In this document: in pieces, positions 22,356 to 35,167 of the stretch
Position numbering within the stretch: position 1 is the stretch's first letter
Layout of the letters: the number at the start of each line of letters is the position of its first letter
NCBI GenBank assembly: GCA_019321725.1
Contig: CM033110.1
Location: forward strand, 5,449,278-5,513,277
Reading direction: 5' to 3'
Origin: Paulownia fortunei
Taxonomy: Eukaryota > Streptophyta > Magnoliopsida > Lamiales > Paulowniaceae
Length of the DNA: 64,000 nucleotides
Made by a program: the position numbers and the translations under genes
Notes under the pieces: generated by a model
Seen by the model: the letters and a program-made list of their open reading frames with translations, nothing else
Database searches by the model: none
What the model was told of the DNA's origin: nothing

Positions 22356-24039
22356 ATGGCACCTCCAATTCTTGAATCTCACACGAAGAGAAACAGAACA
22401 ACACCAAAGTTTTATGGCTTCCACACTTTTGCAGAGCCCGGCTTCCCCGTCTCTCTCACCGGCGCATTTCGGGATAATATTCGCCAGTTTCTTCAACAGT
22501 GCGCGGAGCCTGAGGATTACGATCTGGAGGGCATGCCAATTTGGTGCACTTTTTTGGTGTATGAGAACAGAGGAACAGTGCTTCCCCTGTACACTGTTGA
22601 AGAAAATGTGAAGCATTCTGATAGGCCCTTCTGCGATTACTGCCGCTGCGCTGGTTAGTGGCAAAAATGGAGACCCTTTTCATTGTTTTGTTGAAATTTG
22701 AACTGGGTAGGGGGAAATTTGATCTGGGGTTTGAGAGTTTTGTCAATATTTTGTGTTTTTTGACTATGATTTTTTTTTTTCCTTATTTTATGGGTGCAGG
22801 GTGGAGCCATCATTTCGTGTCGAAAAGGAAGTATCATTTGATAATTCCTGTGAATGATGAGTGGAATAATCCACTTGATGAGGGTGCTTTTGATCTACAA
22901 ACGCATCTCTTGCATGGTTTGATTCATTGCAATGGTTTTGGACATCTGATCTGCATTAACGGGATTGAAGGGGGTTCTAAGTACATATGTGGTAGAGAAA
23001 TCATGGATCTCTGGGATCGTATATGCACAACTCTTCATGCGCGGTAACCGAAAATCAATAACTAGAATTATGTCTTTTTTCTTTTTCTATAGAATAGTAT
23101 AATACTGCTGATTGATATCTGAGCTGTGTGCTTAATGATTTGAGAAGCATTTGAATGAACTTCTGATCGATTTGTATCTAATTATGTGATGAATATGCAA
23201 CTGTGATCTCTTTAAAACTGTAATAACTTGTTGTCTGAATTGTTCAATGGAAATTGTCATATTTCCAGTCGAATCTTATCAGGCATATGACAGTACATTC
23301 ATATGATGAGAATAGATAGCAAGGAAGTAATGAAACTAAAGAATTGTATTATTTGAGAGTCATAATTTTTGATAGATTTCTGAGATACTTACGGGATGTT
23401 TGAGCAGTGAGTTAGCATGATCTCTGGTTCATTCATCTCTAATTATATGATGAATTCTAAGTGGTATCGGTTAATGAAAATATATTAACATTGTCTGAGA
23501 TCTTAAAAACTAATTTCATATTTTTTATTTGAATCATCTAATATATGATGGATAAGTTCACATGATATGATCAAATTAGGAGGAAGTGATGAAACTTAGG
23601 AATTGTATTATCTGTGTATCATAATATCTGAGCTGCGTAATAATTGTTTTGAGCATTTGATTAACAGAATTTCTGATTGATTTGTGTATTATAAGATGAA
23701 CTGCAGGATATCAATCTCTTTATTAAATAATATTGACAGTATTTAAACATTAGTGAAAAGTAGAAGTCAGATTTCATTTGAATCTTCTCAGATATATGAC
23801 GAGCATACTCATTATAATGGGACGAGATTAGCATAAAACTCCTCAAACTATAGAATTATAGTGTCAGAAGAAATACTTTATCTTCTGAATTTCTTAATAG
23901 ATTTGCATAGTTTTCCAGTGCTTTAATTAATTTATTTACTTCAGTGTCCATGAAATTAGAAGTATTTTGGTGTGTTGCTGGAAACATTTGATATTTGAAT
24001 ATTTGTTCCTTTTGTAGGCAAATTACAGTGGAAGATTTA
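22356..24039 (+). CDS. MMD1: MALE MEIOCYTE DEATH 1 (MMD1/DUET)-like PHD-finger protein, N-terminal 188 codons, partial
   Basis: Three exons join cleanly: 22356-22653, 22800-23043 and 24018-24039, all with GT...AG introns (146 and 974 bp) and a continuous frame. The protein begins MAPPILESHTKRNRTTPK and contains FAEPGFPVSLTGAFRDNIRQ, GMPIWCTFLVYE, FCDYCRCAGWSHHFVSKRKY and LHGLIHCNGFGHLICINGIE. These blocks are characteristic of the N-terminal half of plant MMD1 and related PHD proteins (MS1 family). In Arabidopsis MMD1 is a nuclear protein of about 700 residues that reads histone H3 methylation through a C-terminal PHD finger and is needed for chromosome condensation in male meiosis. That finger would lie beyond this point: the reading stops at the N gap at 24040, and sequence after the gap is transposon. 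Whether the gene is whole or broken cannot be told. The ATG at 22356 fits the family N-terminus. Confidence 0.85.
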
Positions 24040-24139
24040 NNNNNNNNNNNNNNNNNNNNNNNNNNNNNNNNNNNNNNNNNNNNNNNNNNNNNNNNNNNNN
24101 NNNNNNNNNNNNNNNNNNNNNNNNNNNNNNNNNNNNNNN
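24040..24139. other. Assembly gap (100 N)
   Basis: Exactly 100 undetermined bases, a usual placeholder for a gap of unknown size. It cuts exon 3 of the MMD1-like gene, and no later exon is seen on the right side. Confidence 0.99.
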
Positions 24140-25079
24140 AGAAACAAAGAAAGGAAATATATGAAGGATGGTGAAATAGTTAAATTAGGGCATAATGAGA
24201 AAGTGATGAGACATCTACACTTAAATACCTACAAGTCTGAGTGAAACCCTAATTCCCACCTATTCTGTGATAAACATTCAAAAAACCTAATAGTCTATTC
24301 TATTCCAACTTTAGAATTATACAATCTCACAAATAACAAAGGTTCTTAAGAAATTGATTGTTATCCAAATTTTATTACAAAATCAAATCAATAAGCCAGA
24401 GTATTATCACCAATAACAATAATAGAATGTTCCTAAGTAATGTCTATGCATGATATTATACTAAACAAAAAATGACCCATAAAATCAAATGGAATAAAAA
24501 TATAAGGACTCATTTCAAGGTGTTCATATGCAACAACACTGCTCAACAAACTCTATGAACTGTTAATCATTGTCCCAAATTATTTTGCAAATTGTGTTGA
24601 TTTAAACAAAATAGAAATATAGATTTAGCTAGTTAGTAGCTTTCACTCTAGTCCATGGGTAGCTCTTTTCTCATGGTAGAGATTTTTCTACATATGCAAT
24701 GACATTATAGTACCAGACTACATATGGATAGCTCCACACGATTGGGTGGGTAGCTTTTTCTATCAAAGGCCTCCATTTGTATTTTATGAAAAACCTCATG
24801 AATTCTAGAAAATATACATAATTACAATCCACATCTGTTGATAAATGATTTTGCAAGATGGATCATAGATTTATGAAAACATAGAAGCAGTTATGAAAAT
24901 GCAAATATAATGTAGAATATCTAAAGAATTTCAATAATAAGATGCATGATATCCTACACCTCTACTAAATGCAAAATAATATTCTATCAAAGTGTTGCAA
25001 CATGCTTAAAGGATATGTGAAATATGATGTGTTGCAACACGGCACTGCTACTTCCTACAGTACACAAACATGAAGGGAC
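24140..25079. other. AT-rich region without a gene
   Basis: Lies downstream (in minus orientation) of the copia pol end. It may be the 3' region of that element, but it does not match the element's LTR at 31616-32408. I see no gene here. Confidence 0.5.
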
Positions 25080-26480
25080 TGCTTCAAGGTGTCAAATCGT
25101 TGAGTATCAAGAGCTTTGGTAAAAATATCAACTAACTATTTTTTTGTTGCTACTTAATCAATGGTCACAACATTTCTCTCAACTCTCAACTAAATCCCTT
25201 CAAAAATGGTGATGAATGTCTATCCGTTTGATCGTTGAATGTTGGATAGGATTCTTAGAGATATTTATAGCACTAGTCATAATAAACAATTAAAACATCT
25301 TGTTCTATCCTATAATCTTTTAACATTTTTTTATCAACAACAATTGTGAACAACTACCTACAATAATATATTCAAATTCAATAGTGGATAATGCAACACA
25401 GTTTTGAAATTAGATTATTTCCCATGTAAAAGCATCTTCCAGTAGTGCTTTTCAATCATCAACATCACTTGCCCAATCAACATCACTAAAACCAAACAAG
25501 GTATAGTATGATTTGTATAGAAAGTACCTAAATTTGCAGTCACACTTACATATCAAATATTCTTTTGATTGCTTTTAAGTGAGACTCCTTAGGATTTGAT
25601 TGATACCTAGCACAAATACAGACACTAAAACAAATGTTTGGCCTACTAGTAGTTAAGTATAGCAAGTTTCCAATCATACTTCTATAAACACTAGGATCAA
25701 CACATATGCCATCATCTTCCTTAAACAATTTTTGATTAGTTCAAATGGGGGTTTTCATGTGTTTTGTATTTTCCAAACCAAACTTCTTCACAAGATTTCT
25801 AACATATTTACTTTCAGAAATAAAAATTCCATTATCTAGTTGTTTAACTTGAAGACCTAAGAAGTAGTTTAATTTGCCCACCACGCTCATTTCAAATTCT
25901 TTAGACATAAGGTCAACAAACGGATTCAGTTTTTGTTGTGAAGTAGATTTAAACATTATGTCATCAACATAGATTTGACCAACAGGATACCATGATTATT
26001 CTTTTGATGAATATATTCTTATCTACTCCTCCTCTTTTATACCTTATTTCAATCAAAAAATTGGCCAATCTTTCATTCTAAGATCTAGGAGTTTGTTTCA
26101 AACCATACAATGCCTTTTTCAACTTGTAAATATGATTAGGATGATGAGGATCCTCAAATCTCTTGGGTTGTTCAAAAAATGCTTTTTTGTTTAAAACCCC
26201 ATTCAAAAATACTCTTTTCATATGCATTTGATGAAGTTTAAAATCAATGCGACATACAATGGACAAGAGAAGTCTAATAGACTCGAGTTTAGCAACAGGG
26301 ACAAAGGTTTAATCAAAATTCACCCCTTGTATGTATCCTTGAGCCACTAACCTAGCTTTGTTTCTTATTATGTTACCAAATTCATCAATTTTTGTTTTAA
26401 AAATCCATTTGGTTCCAATTACATTGAGGTCCAAACTTTATTCATAGTGAATTGTTTAAGTTCCTGTTGCATAATATTAT
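25080..26480 (-). pseudogene. Copia RT and RNase H remnant (minus)
   Basis: Readable blocks, N to C: VFLNGVLNKKAFFEQPKRFE and LKKALYGLKQTPRS (26266-26078), VVGKLNYFLGLQVKQLDNG with SKYVRNLVKKFG (25956-25741), YRSMIGNLLYLTTSRPNICF (25728-25546), and beyond it RNase H text with NPIQHSTIKRIDIHHHF (about 25280-25230) and LVDIFTKALD (about 25130-25095). The catalytic region between 26078 and 25956 is decayed. At least four shifts or stops split the frame. Confidence 0.88.
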
Positions 26481-26481
26481 T

Positions 26482-27730
26482 CTAAAATTTATCTGTTAAT
26501 GCCTCTTTAACATTCTTATATTCAAAACTTGAATTGAAACACATAAATCTTACAATATTTTTATAATTTACCTCCACAACAACCCTTGTTCGCATGCCTT
26601 CAGAAACACCTCCAATGATTTGTTCAACAAGATGATTCTTTTTTATTTTGCTAGATGGTTCTTTCTTGATTGTCTCAGAGATATCAAAAATCTCAATTTC
26701 TTCCTCTGTGTATGAGTATGCATCAGAAGGTGGTGTTACAAGTGTTGTTACATTTGACAGAACAATATTACTGTTTCTTCTATACAGAAGCTGCATGTCA
26801 TCTCTCAGACTGATGATTTCCTCTTCCTATGAGTCACCTAAAAATTCACGAACATCATCAATTAAAACATTGAATGACTCCAAGATAGTATGAGTCTTCA
26901 TATTATAGACTCTATGGGTTGTGTTATTCATAAAATATCTAAGAAAGACCCCTTTATCACTCTTAGAGTCAAACTTACCTTTTAAGTGTCTTCAGTCATT
27001 AAGGATATAGCATGCACTTCCAAACATATGAAAATGGCTTAGATTGGGATTTTTACCTTTCCATATTTCATATAGGGTCATTTTAGTATCTGGCTATAGG
27101 TATACATAATTGATGTTGTAACACGCCCGGTTAAGCGCTTCTACCCAAAGTCGATGTATAAGTTTCTTAGAATTCAGCATCGCACGAGCCATTTCTTGAA
27201 GTGTTCTATTTTCTTTTTTGAAACACCATTTTGTTGTGGTGTCTTGGGTGCAGAAATCTCATGAAGATCCCATGTTTATCACAAAAATTGAAAAATGCAA
27301 AATTCTCAAATTCATTTGTTTAGCACTCTTTATTCTGACAATATTACCAATATTGCATGCTTTCTCATTTTTTAATCTCACGCACAATCTTTAAGAAACT
27401 AAAAATGTATATGGTTTTTCTTTAGTAAAATCAACCAAGGTAAATCTTAAAAAATCATCTACACATACAAAATAATACTTCTTACCACCTATACTTTCTA
27501 CTTGTATTGGTCCCATGAGGCTATATGCAAAAGTTCTCAACATCATGTTATGCTGTTGTGATAAAACATTTTGTGAGATTCCCTTCTTTATTTACCAAAG
27601 TGACATGGTCCACAGACACCAGAACTTTTCATACTAAGTTTTGGTATACCAAAAACAATACATGTGTTAACAAGTTTATACAGACTCTGAAAGTTCAAAT
27701 GTCCTAATCTTTGGTGCTGATAAACTCATA
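26482..27730 (-). pseudogene. Copia integrase remnant (minus)
   Basis: It begins with the pre-integrase block HQRLGHLNFQSLYKLVN (about 27722-27672) and GVCGPCHFG (about 27615), then GPIQVESIGGKKYYFVCVDD near 27515-27455, the first-Asp region of the integrase core. The stretch down to 26482 carries diverged C-terminal and linker text; a 104-codon open frame at 26796-26482 belongs to this linker. Stops and shifts are frequent. Confidence 0.8.
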
Positions 27731-27769
27731 ATTCAGCATGTTTTTTAACATTTTTAATAGAATAAAATA

Positions 27770-29215
27770 AGATATTTTCTCATATTATGGATAGATTTGT
27801 ACACTTATCTTTCAATGTTTGTGTGTAGATGTGTGTAGAAGGGAGAAAAAAAGCCAAAAGAAGAAGAAAAAAAGAAAAAAAGCTAAGGCATAGGTGTTGC
27901 GCCATCGCCCAAATTGAGGCAAAAGTGCCTTGGCACCATGCAGGGGTTGCAACACCAAATAGGAGAAGATAATTGTTGTAACTCATGCTGCAGTGCAGAA
28001 TAGGGCGCTGCGGTGCCGACCAAAGTAGAGGCAATGGCGCCTCAGCACTGTGCAGGGTGCCGCGGTGTCATCTGTGGATGAGAACTCACAACGCAACGCC
28101 ATCTGCTCAATTGAAAAAATTCTTTAACCTTCTTTGTGTGACAAGTGGTGACTAAAGAGAAAATTCAACATATTTCTTATTTCCCACACTATAGATATAC
28201 TTATACACAATACAAAAACACATCACATTTTTACATCACATAATTCATCACCCACACATACTCTACACCTAAATTCTCACACACTTTTCCTCTCCATCAA
28301 TACACACACGTATATACCTTTTCACACACACTCCATCAACCCACATACCCATTACTAAGGAGCTTGGAATTAAAGCCAAGAAGTGGAGAAAATTCCTTGG
28401 GTATTGAAGATTTTAAAGAAAAAGTGAAGATTCATTTTGGGTTGTGATTTTCTTCTTTAATTTATTCTTTTATTTTGTTTAGTTTTAAGGAATGAAATTT
28501 GTAAGAATCTTGATATTGAGAAACACTTGATGCTTGCTTAATTTCAATGAGCTGAATTTTCTTTAGTCAATGCTTTAAAAGCCATTTTATAAAATTCTAA
28601 GTTAATATCTTATTCATGGTTTGGATGTTGTTGAAATTGTGTTGAATATGTATTATGTGTTAAATAATTTTTAAAGTTTGGCCAACTCTGAAATAATCTT
28701 TATTATTGTGTTTGAGATCAAAATGTAGTGTTGCTACAAGTGCTCATGTAGTGCATGCCATAGACTAGGTCGCTATAGGGATACAAGATTTAATACTTGC
28801 AATAATCATCAACGTAAAGTCAAAAGCTAGTGGAATTCATAGAGACTAATGCATTGTTAATTGGTTGAAGCCATTATAGATATATAGCCGGTTGCCTTTT
28901 GATGGTAGAATTGATATGTCTTGAGAGAGAGTATCAAGTAAAAGTAGAAGTCCCATTATCGCATAATGAAGTAAAATGGTGATCCACGTCCTTGACCCCT
29001 TCTCCCTTGATTTTAATCCATTGTTTCCTTGATAATATTGTTTGCTATTTTTGTTAATTTATTTGTTTAAGCTTTTAATCAACCAACCTACTCTTCAATT
29101 TGGTCAAATATAGTCGGATAATCTAGATTCAGTAGTTACACACACACTTTCTTAGGACACGACGACCCTTTCAAATTCTGTATACTAAAACTTGATATTG
29201 CACACTTATGGTATA
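27770..29215. mobile_element. LTR-like insert splitting the copia protease and integrase
   Basis: The copia reading stops near 29215 (minus) and resumes near 27730, where only a few dozen bases should separate the two blocks. The insert has no coding sequence. It contains GC-rich CGCCTCAGCACTGTGCAGGG-type text like that in the LTR at 9880-12057, and towards its right side CTTAGGACACGACGACCCTT and ACTAAAACTTGATATTGCAC, phrases seen at the ends of Athila/Tat LTRs. I therefore suspect a solo LTR in plus orientation. Exact ends and target duplication could not be fixed. Confidence 0.4.
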
Positions 29216-29600
29216 ATTGTGTTTACATGTAAAACACATAAAAAATCACCATAATTCAATTTTGTGCATCTGAATGTTTTAACCATGTCAGTTGGAAATG
29301 AAACATATAGCAGTTTCCAGAAGATCTCCAATCTTCGAAACACACTTGTTAGATTCATCAAATACTTGATAGAATTTTTTATTGAACTTGACAAGCAAAT
29401 TTTGGTTACACAGTTGACTAATGCTTATCAAATTAGCCCTAAGGCCTTCCACATATAACACATGTGTAAGTTTAGGAAGACCATCCACATCAAGTGTCCA
29501 TTTTCCAAGTACTCCTTTAACACCATCTCTGAAAGTGACATGACCCTCTTCCTGTTTTTGATAGTTCTTTAGCTTCTCTTTATCACCTGACATGTGTCTA
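29216..29600 (-). pseudogene. Copia protease-to-integrase linker remnant (minus)
   Basis: The open stretch 29593-29288 reads VTFRDGVKGVLGKWTLDVDG, LTHVLYVEGLRANLISISQL and CNQNLLVKFNKKFYQVFD. This block follows the protease active site in copia polyproteins. The protease motif itself would lie just upstream (above 29600) and is decayed. Confidence 0.8.
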
Positions 29601-30480
29601 GAGCAGCCATATCAAAATACCAAGATTCAATGATATTAGCTTTCAATGACGTGTGTGCTACATGACATGCAAGATCCATTTTCCTTATCTAGATTCTTCG
29701 ATTATATTTCCTTTTCAAATGAATTTTAACTTTGAATGCTTATTTTGATGGTATTGTAACACTCCAGAAAATACTGATTCAATTCGTATGCCATTGTATA
29801 AAGACTTATTATATTTAAAATAATTAGGTCCAATATGGCCTTATAATTAATAGAAATGACATATGAAACAAACCTTTCGGGCTTAGGTTTTTATCTTTTA
29901 ACCATAACTTCTTGACTTATTCAAGCATTAGTTTAGATGAATCATTCTCCTTGACAATCACTATTTTTGATTTTAACCCGTATTACTTAAACCAACACCT
30001 TTTGAGGATGATTATTTACCTATATATCCTAAACTAACACAGTTTCCATTGTATTTTCCCAATGAGAGAATTTCATTAAGTTGAGTGGTTCTTGAATTAA
30101 GCTTTCTTATAGACTTCAATGTCCTCTCAAGTTCTATCTTGACCATACTGAATTTTTTGTTCTTTTAAGCAACAAGAAGGTCAAATTTGATCACATCAAT
30201 TTTAAGAGCCTCATTTCCTTTTATCAGATAGCAGTTTGTTTCTCAATTCCTCATTGATTTTACATACTTTAAGCCATTTTTGAAATAATCATTGGTAAAT
30301 ACATTGTATGTCTTCTATGTTGGGTCCTTTATCATCTCAACTTTCATCAGAACTGGAACCCTTAAGATCTTCCTTAGATTTTTCGATACCTATCAGAAAA
30401 AACTGAGTTTAGATAGGTTTCATTAGGAAAAACTATTGAGTCATACCTGAATATTATTGTAACACTGTGAACAATGCCCC
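29601..30480 (-). pseudogene. Decayed copia gag end and protease region (minus)
   Basis: Lies between the zinc knuckle and the linker block. I could read only fragments and no long frame. Position in the element is the main evidence. Confidence 0.5.
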
Positions 30481-31560
30481 TTATGTCTGTCTATTTTTTC
30501 CTTTCCTAGATTTTTTAGTAGAGTGCAACATGTTGCTGACATGTTCTTTGTACTCAACTTGACTGTCTTCTGATTTTTCATCACTCCAAGTGGTGTTGAG
30601 TGACCGTCCCATCTTCTTTAAAGTGTTGGCACACTTAGCTTGATGTGACTGTATCCTTTGCATTCTTTGCATTATATCCTCTTGCTTTTTCTAGAATCAG
30701 AAGGATTTGAATCATTTTTATTTTTCTAAAGGTTTAATGTATACCAGACTTTGGGGGTTTATTTCTCTTGTTCATTTGATTTAGGAAATTTTCAAAGCTT
30801 TTGGTAAGTGAAGCAAGTGATTCATTCAAATCATCACTATTCTCAACTTTTGGTTCATTTATGGACAAGATGGTTTCAGCCTGAAGTGCAACACTTTTGT
30901 TCTTTTCCCTTTTATTTTAGTTAAAGGTTTGTAAGGCACCCATCAGCTCATCTAACCTCAGTGTTGTAACATCACGCATTTCTTCTATTATTGTGACTTT
31001 GTATATGAATCTCTAGGGTAGTGAGCGTAATGTCTTTCTCACCAGTTTGAAGTCATTGTATTTTTCTCTAATTGTATGTGCTTTATTTGCAATGTCGCAC
31101 AATTTCGGTTTAAACTCAGCAATTGTTTCATTCTTCGACATTCTCAAGTCTTCAAATCTGGTGGCTAGAATTTGTAATTTGGACAGTCTAACAGATTTGG
31201 TTCGTTCATAGGCCAGCTTCAAGATGTTCCCACTCTTATTTAGTAGATTCATATGTAGAAATTAGTTTAAACTTATTTGTTTCCACAACACTAAATATTG
31301 CATTTAATGCTCTTAAATTTTAGTTTGCAAATCCTTTGCATTTGACCAATCTTCTTTTGGTTTGAGAATGACTTCTTTATTCTCATCAGTTGTAGTTGGG
31401 TGTTCTCACTTAGTCAAAATTGACCGCCAGGCTCGTTCATTAAGGGACTTGATAAATTCTTTCATATTGGCTTTTTAATAAAACTAATTGGATCCATCTA
31501 GCAAATGGGGGATAGGAGATCGAACTGCCTTCATGAAAATGTTCCATATTCATAAAAAAT
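30480..31560 (-). pseudogene. Copia gag remnant with zinc knuckle (minus)
   Basis: It starts with MKEFIKSLNERAWRSILTK near 31468, followed at once by a TGA where the family has Trp. The block SKLQILATRFEDLRMSKNET, IAEFKPKLCDIANKAHTIRE and LVRKTLRSLP (31252-31013) is typical SIRE-type gag. The zinc knuckle at about 30672-30620 reads CKECKGYSHI and then shifts frame. Gag would form the particle; this copy cannot. Confidence 0.82.
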
Positions 31561-31590
31561 AGAATCTCACTAATTAAAATTTAGTGACTA

Positions 31591-31612
31591 GCTCTTGACG
31601 CCAATTGGTAAA
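31591..31612 (-). other. Primer-binding-site-like sequence of the copia element
   Basis: In minus orientation TTACCAATTGGCGTCAAGAG follows the LTR end by a few bases. It is a diverged methionine-tRNA-type site. Confidence 0.5.
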
Positions 31613-31615
31613 ATC

Positions 31616-32408
31616 TGTGCTTAGTTTTAATAAATATCAACTTGATTAATCAATTTTGTTTGTAAGTGTTGTAACATTAAGTTGAAACATGTAGCAGAAA
31701 TTGTAAAATTGAGACAAGATTTTTGACGTGGTTCAAATATTAAAATACCCTATCCACGAGGCCATGCCCAGAGAAGAAACAAATCACTAATTAGTAACAT
31801 GAACTTAAAGTAATTTAAACACCCCCTCTCAAGTCAATGTTATTCTTTATATTTCACAAATTAGTTGTTCTTACGAGATTTTCTCGACTTGATCAGCACT
31901 CTGGACTTACTTTAACTTTGAACTCCTTCAAATAGCTGATGCGGTATTCTCCTGAAAATCTTTATCTTCTTCTCTCGAAAAATGAATGTGAGTTGACTCG
32001 CATTAATCTTGAATCACTTGTGGCACAATACTCTACATCCACATGTTTCTTCTAGCTTGAGACTTTCTTTTATGCAATACGTTACTTCTAGCAATGATTT
32101 GATCTCAAATCAAATGCAGATAACAACATATAAAAAATAATCCTTGTCTGATTTGTTACCTTATCTTAAAAATCCACCAAAAATCTTCTATTTCCTTATC
32201 AAATAAAATATGACATATTTTCTGTTTCAGAATATTTTTCTTCATTCTAATTTTACATTCTTTCCAAATATTTTCAATATCTTTGAATTATGGATACCTA
32301 CACGCAGGTAAATATAATTAATTAATTAAATCCTGTAACATTAACATTGCAATACCACATGCAACACTTATCTATTATCCACCAAAATACAAATATTTGA
32401 CAATAACA
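31616..32408 (-). repeat. 5' LTR of the SIRE-like copia element, 793 bp
   Basis: In minus orientation it begins TGTTATTGTCAAATATTTGT and ends ACTAAGCACA just before the primer-site-like sequence and gag. No second copy is found in the window. Confidence 0.75.
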
Positions 32409-32769
32409 CAGTCAACGAGGCAGAGGATAATGGCTGCACAGCCCTGCAGGGCTCTATGGTTGAGCTCTCAAAGGCATACAATTTTTACATTTATTAGTTA
32501 TCTATAGGTTTCTGTAGTTTGTTGGAGTTGGAGTACATAAGTAAAACTCCATCTTTGTTAAGATTAAAGTTTGAGAATATCTGTTTATTCTATGTTAAAT
32601 TGGGTTTTCTCCAAAATGAATCTCAATTATTCGTCGTAATAACAGACATTACTATATAAATCTGTATTTTTTTGTATGATTTGTATGTCTTTTCTTTTTT
32701 CTTCATTATTTTTTATTCTTTTTAACAAATACAAATTGCTGTAGCTGAAAGGTATCTAGAAGATGGACA
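32409..32769. other. Short region between two copia remnants, no gene
   Basis: AT-rich except for CACAGCCCTGCAGGGCTCTA near 32435. No recognisable feature. Confidence 0.4.
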
Positions 32770-34263
32770 TTTAGCATCTAATCATCTATAAAGGTCACAA
32801 AATACTTATTTCCACCTCTAGTTGGAGATTTATTTGAATCACATACATCAATATGAATAAGTTCTAAAATATTTAAATTTCTAAGAAGAAGCAATTTACA
32901 GGGTATTTTTGTTTGCTTTACTTGTGCACATATTTCACATTTATGATTAACAATTACTTGAGTTTTGAAATTCAAACTTATATCTATAAGCTTTTTAACC
33001 TTTCTATTACTTACATGTCCCAATCATGTCATAAAACACTAGATTGAATATTAAAAATCAAACTGAAACTTTCATTAATATCATTCATAACATTCAACTT
33101 AAATAAACCATCACTTACATATCCTTTCCCAATAAAAATGTTATTTCTAGTGATTACAATCTTATTTGACTTCACAACTAATTCTTAACCACCTTGAACT
33201 AAACAAGATCCACTAACTAAACTCCTTCTAACTTTAGGGATGTGCTGCTGCATCAAGAGTCAATATCATTTTGAAAGTAATTTTTAGATCTATACTTCCA
33301 ATCCTATGTAGTTGTACGATAGTACAATTTTCTAGTGTCACACTTTCTCACTCGAGTTCTGATAGGATTTGAATTTTGATATAGCTCCTGAGTCTAACCA
33401 CTAATGGATAGTTCCCATTCAACCAACATATTCACTTGACCTTATTGAGTCTCAGGGTTAATAATGAACCTAGGGATGAACTTCTCAGTCTTCATATAGT
33501 AACAATCCTTAGCCAAATGATTGGTCCTTCTATATACGTAGCATAGTCTTTCTTCCTTTTCTTTGCCTTTTTTATTCCTAGGTTTTTTATTTTTAAGTTG
33601 AACATTATTATTGTGGCGATAGTCTTTTCTCCAACTCTTCTTGTTATTCTTAAACTTATTACCACTAGGCTTAAACTTATTTTTATTATGATTATTTTTA
33701 TCCTCGACTATGTTGACCTTGACCTTCATCTCTTGTTGTTTAACATTCATCCTCTATTGTTCTTCTATCCTCAATTACTTAAAAGACTTGAGTCAAAGTC
33801 ATAATGTCTTGCTAATGTCTTAGAACCCTAGCAAGATTAGACCAAGATAATTGGAGTTTATCAATCAAACATGAAACTTTATAATCTTCTCTAAACTTCT
33901 CTTGTTTATTAATGGATTTTTCAATGAACCATAGTATAACTTGTAAAAGTGGAGGCATAAAACTATTTTATTCCCACATCATCAATACCATATTCAGCTT
34001 CTAAGGTATTCCAAACTTTGTTAACACTAATGATAGTACAAAACACTTTATAAAGCCTTTCCGACAAGGTACTAAGAATACAATTACGATAATAGTAATC
34101 AATTTGTTAAAAGTATGCCAAATTTTGACTCAATATCTTCATCTATGGTGTAAATAAACCTCAAATGGTTAATCAATATATCATTTGGTTTTGTCATCTC
34201 TTAAAATTCAACCTATTAAATTTGTCGGGCTTAACACTATTAGCGTCTTTATGAGATACCATT
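32770..34263 (-). mobile_element. Second copia remnant: gag to start of integrase (minus)
   Basis: Gag starts at ATG 34263 with MVSHKDANSVKPDKFNRLNF and continues in decayed form. The zinc-knuckle segment (33750-33442) reads CYVYRRTNHLAKDC, where the second Cys of the knuckle is lost. The pre-integrase and integrase start (33023-32778) reads MGHVSNRKVKKLIDISLNF, CEICAQVKQTKIPCK and GGNKYFVTFIDD. It stops at 32770, with RT and the 3' LTR absent. It is a different copia lineage from its neighbour at 25080-32408. Confidence 0.85.
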
Positions 34264-35167
34264 TTTTTTATTTTAAATTATAGCTAGCTGGGGATTAATA
34301 AGGCAAAGAAAGAACATTGAGCAAAATCTAATTATAGGAGAACAATAATAGAATAAATTCAATGAAAAAGTTTGTAACATGCAATTCTTATAACGGACCA
34401 TTATCAAGTGCATAAAATTATCAAGTGAATTAAAGTGCATTAAACTATTACAATATGAAGTCTTCAACTTACAGTTAAACTGCACATGTAAAATCAGCCT
34501 AACGGCTAATGAATAGTTTATACTTCAATAGGCAACAATTAACAAAATGATTGGCATGAACTAAAACTTTCAAAAGGTAGAACAATTATAACTTGCAAAT
34601 AAACGAGTATATCATATTCCACAAATGTAAGCAATTTCAAATTAGCATGAAATAACAACATAATATGCTAAAAAACGATTAGTCAAAATAACTAAAATAA
34701 ATTATCACAATCTTAGATTTTTTTATTTTATTCTTTTATATATATGCATATATTTTATTTTATTTTGAAAGCATATAAATTATGTAAAATAAAATGGCTG
34801 ACGTATAGAAGTCATGCCACTTGACACTATCCTAAAATTGCTATGGTCTCCCCTCCTTGTAGTGGTTGACCACCACCTCGAGATAAAATCTAAAAATGCC
34901 ACTGCGGATATGTGACCACGATCACAAGAAGACTAGCAAATAAGATCTTATCGCATTGCCCAAATTCGGCTTTATCGCCCTGAGGGACTCAATCTCCTAC
35001 ATGCACGCTAGGGAATCTACAGTCTCCTCAGCTACTCCTAGCACTCTTTTAGCCTTAGTTGCCTCGCCCTCCTCCTCAATGGGCAACTTGGCATGTTGCC
35101 TCGCTAGGGAGTGTGGGGGAACGTTGTCTTGGCAAGGAGGCAAGGTTGAATGATGACGGCTCAATAG
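34264..35167. other. Region without a recognised gene
   Basis: The part next to 34263 may be the leader and LTR of the copia remnant, but no LTR ends can be seen. From about 34855 to 35160 the base composition turns GC-richer, suggesting a different origin; no known domain is encoded. Confidence 0.4.

Larger units (their letters stand above)
25080..32408 (-). mobile_element. Ty1/copia element, SIRE-like, 5' LTR to end of pol
   Basis: On the minus strand the order is LTR (32408-31616), primer-site-like sequence, gag, zinc knuckle, protease region, integrase, RT and RNase H; integrase before RT is the copia order. Gag and zinc-knuckle text (for example KSKLQILATRFEDLRMSKNE-like and a GYSHI knuckle) resembles the SIRE/Maximus lineage. 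Many stops and shifts inactivate it. A block of about 1.4 kb interrupts it between protease and integrase. The 3' LTR is missing, probably lost in or before the assembly gap. Confidence 0.88.

Noticed and set aside
22182..22664. 160-codon open frame on the minus strand opposite the MMD1-like first exon
   Set aside because: It is antisense to a clearly conserved exon and spans its start; the product resembles nothing known.
22658..23047. 129-codon plus-strand frame starting MAKMETLFIVLLKF
   Set aside because: Its first part is intron 1 of the MMD1-like gene; from 22800 on it is exon 2 in the gene's own frame. Splicing explains it better than a separate gene.
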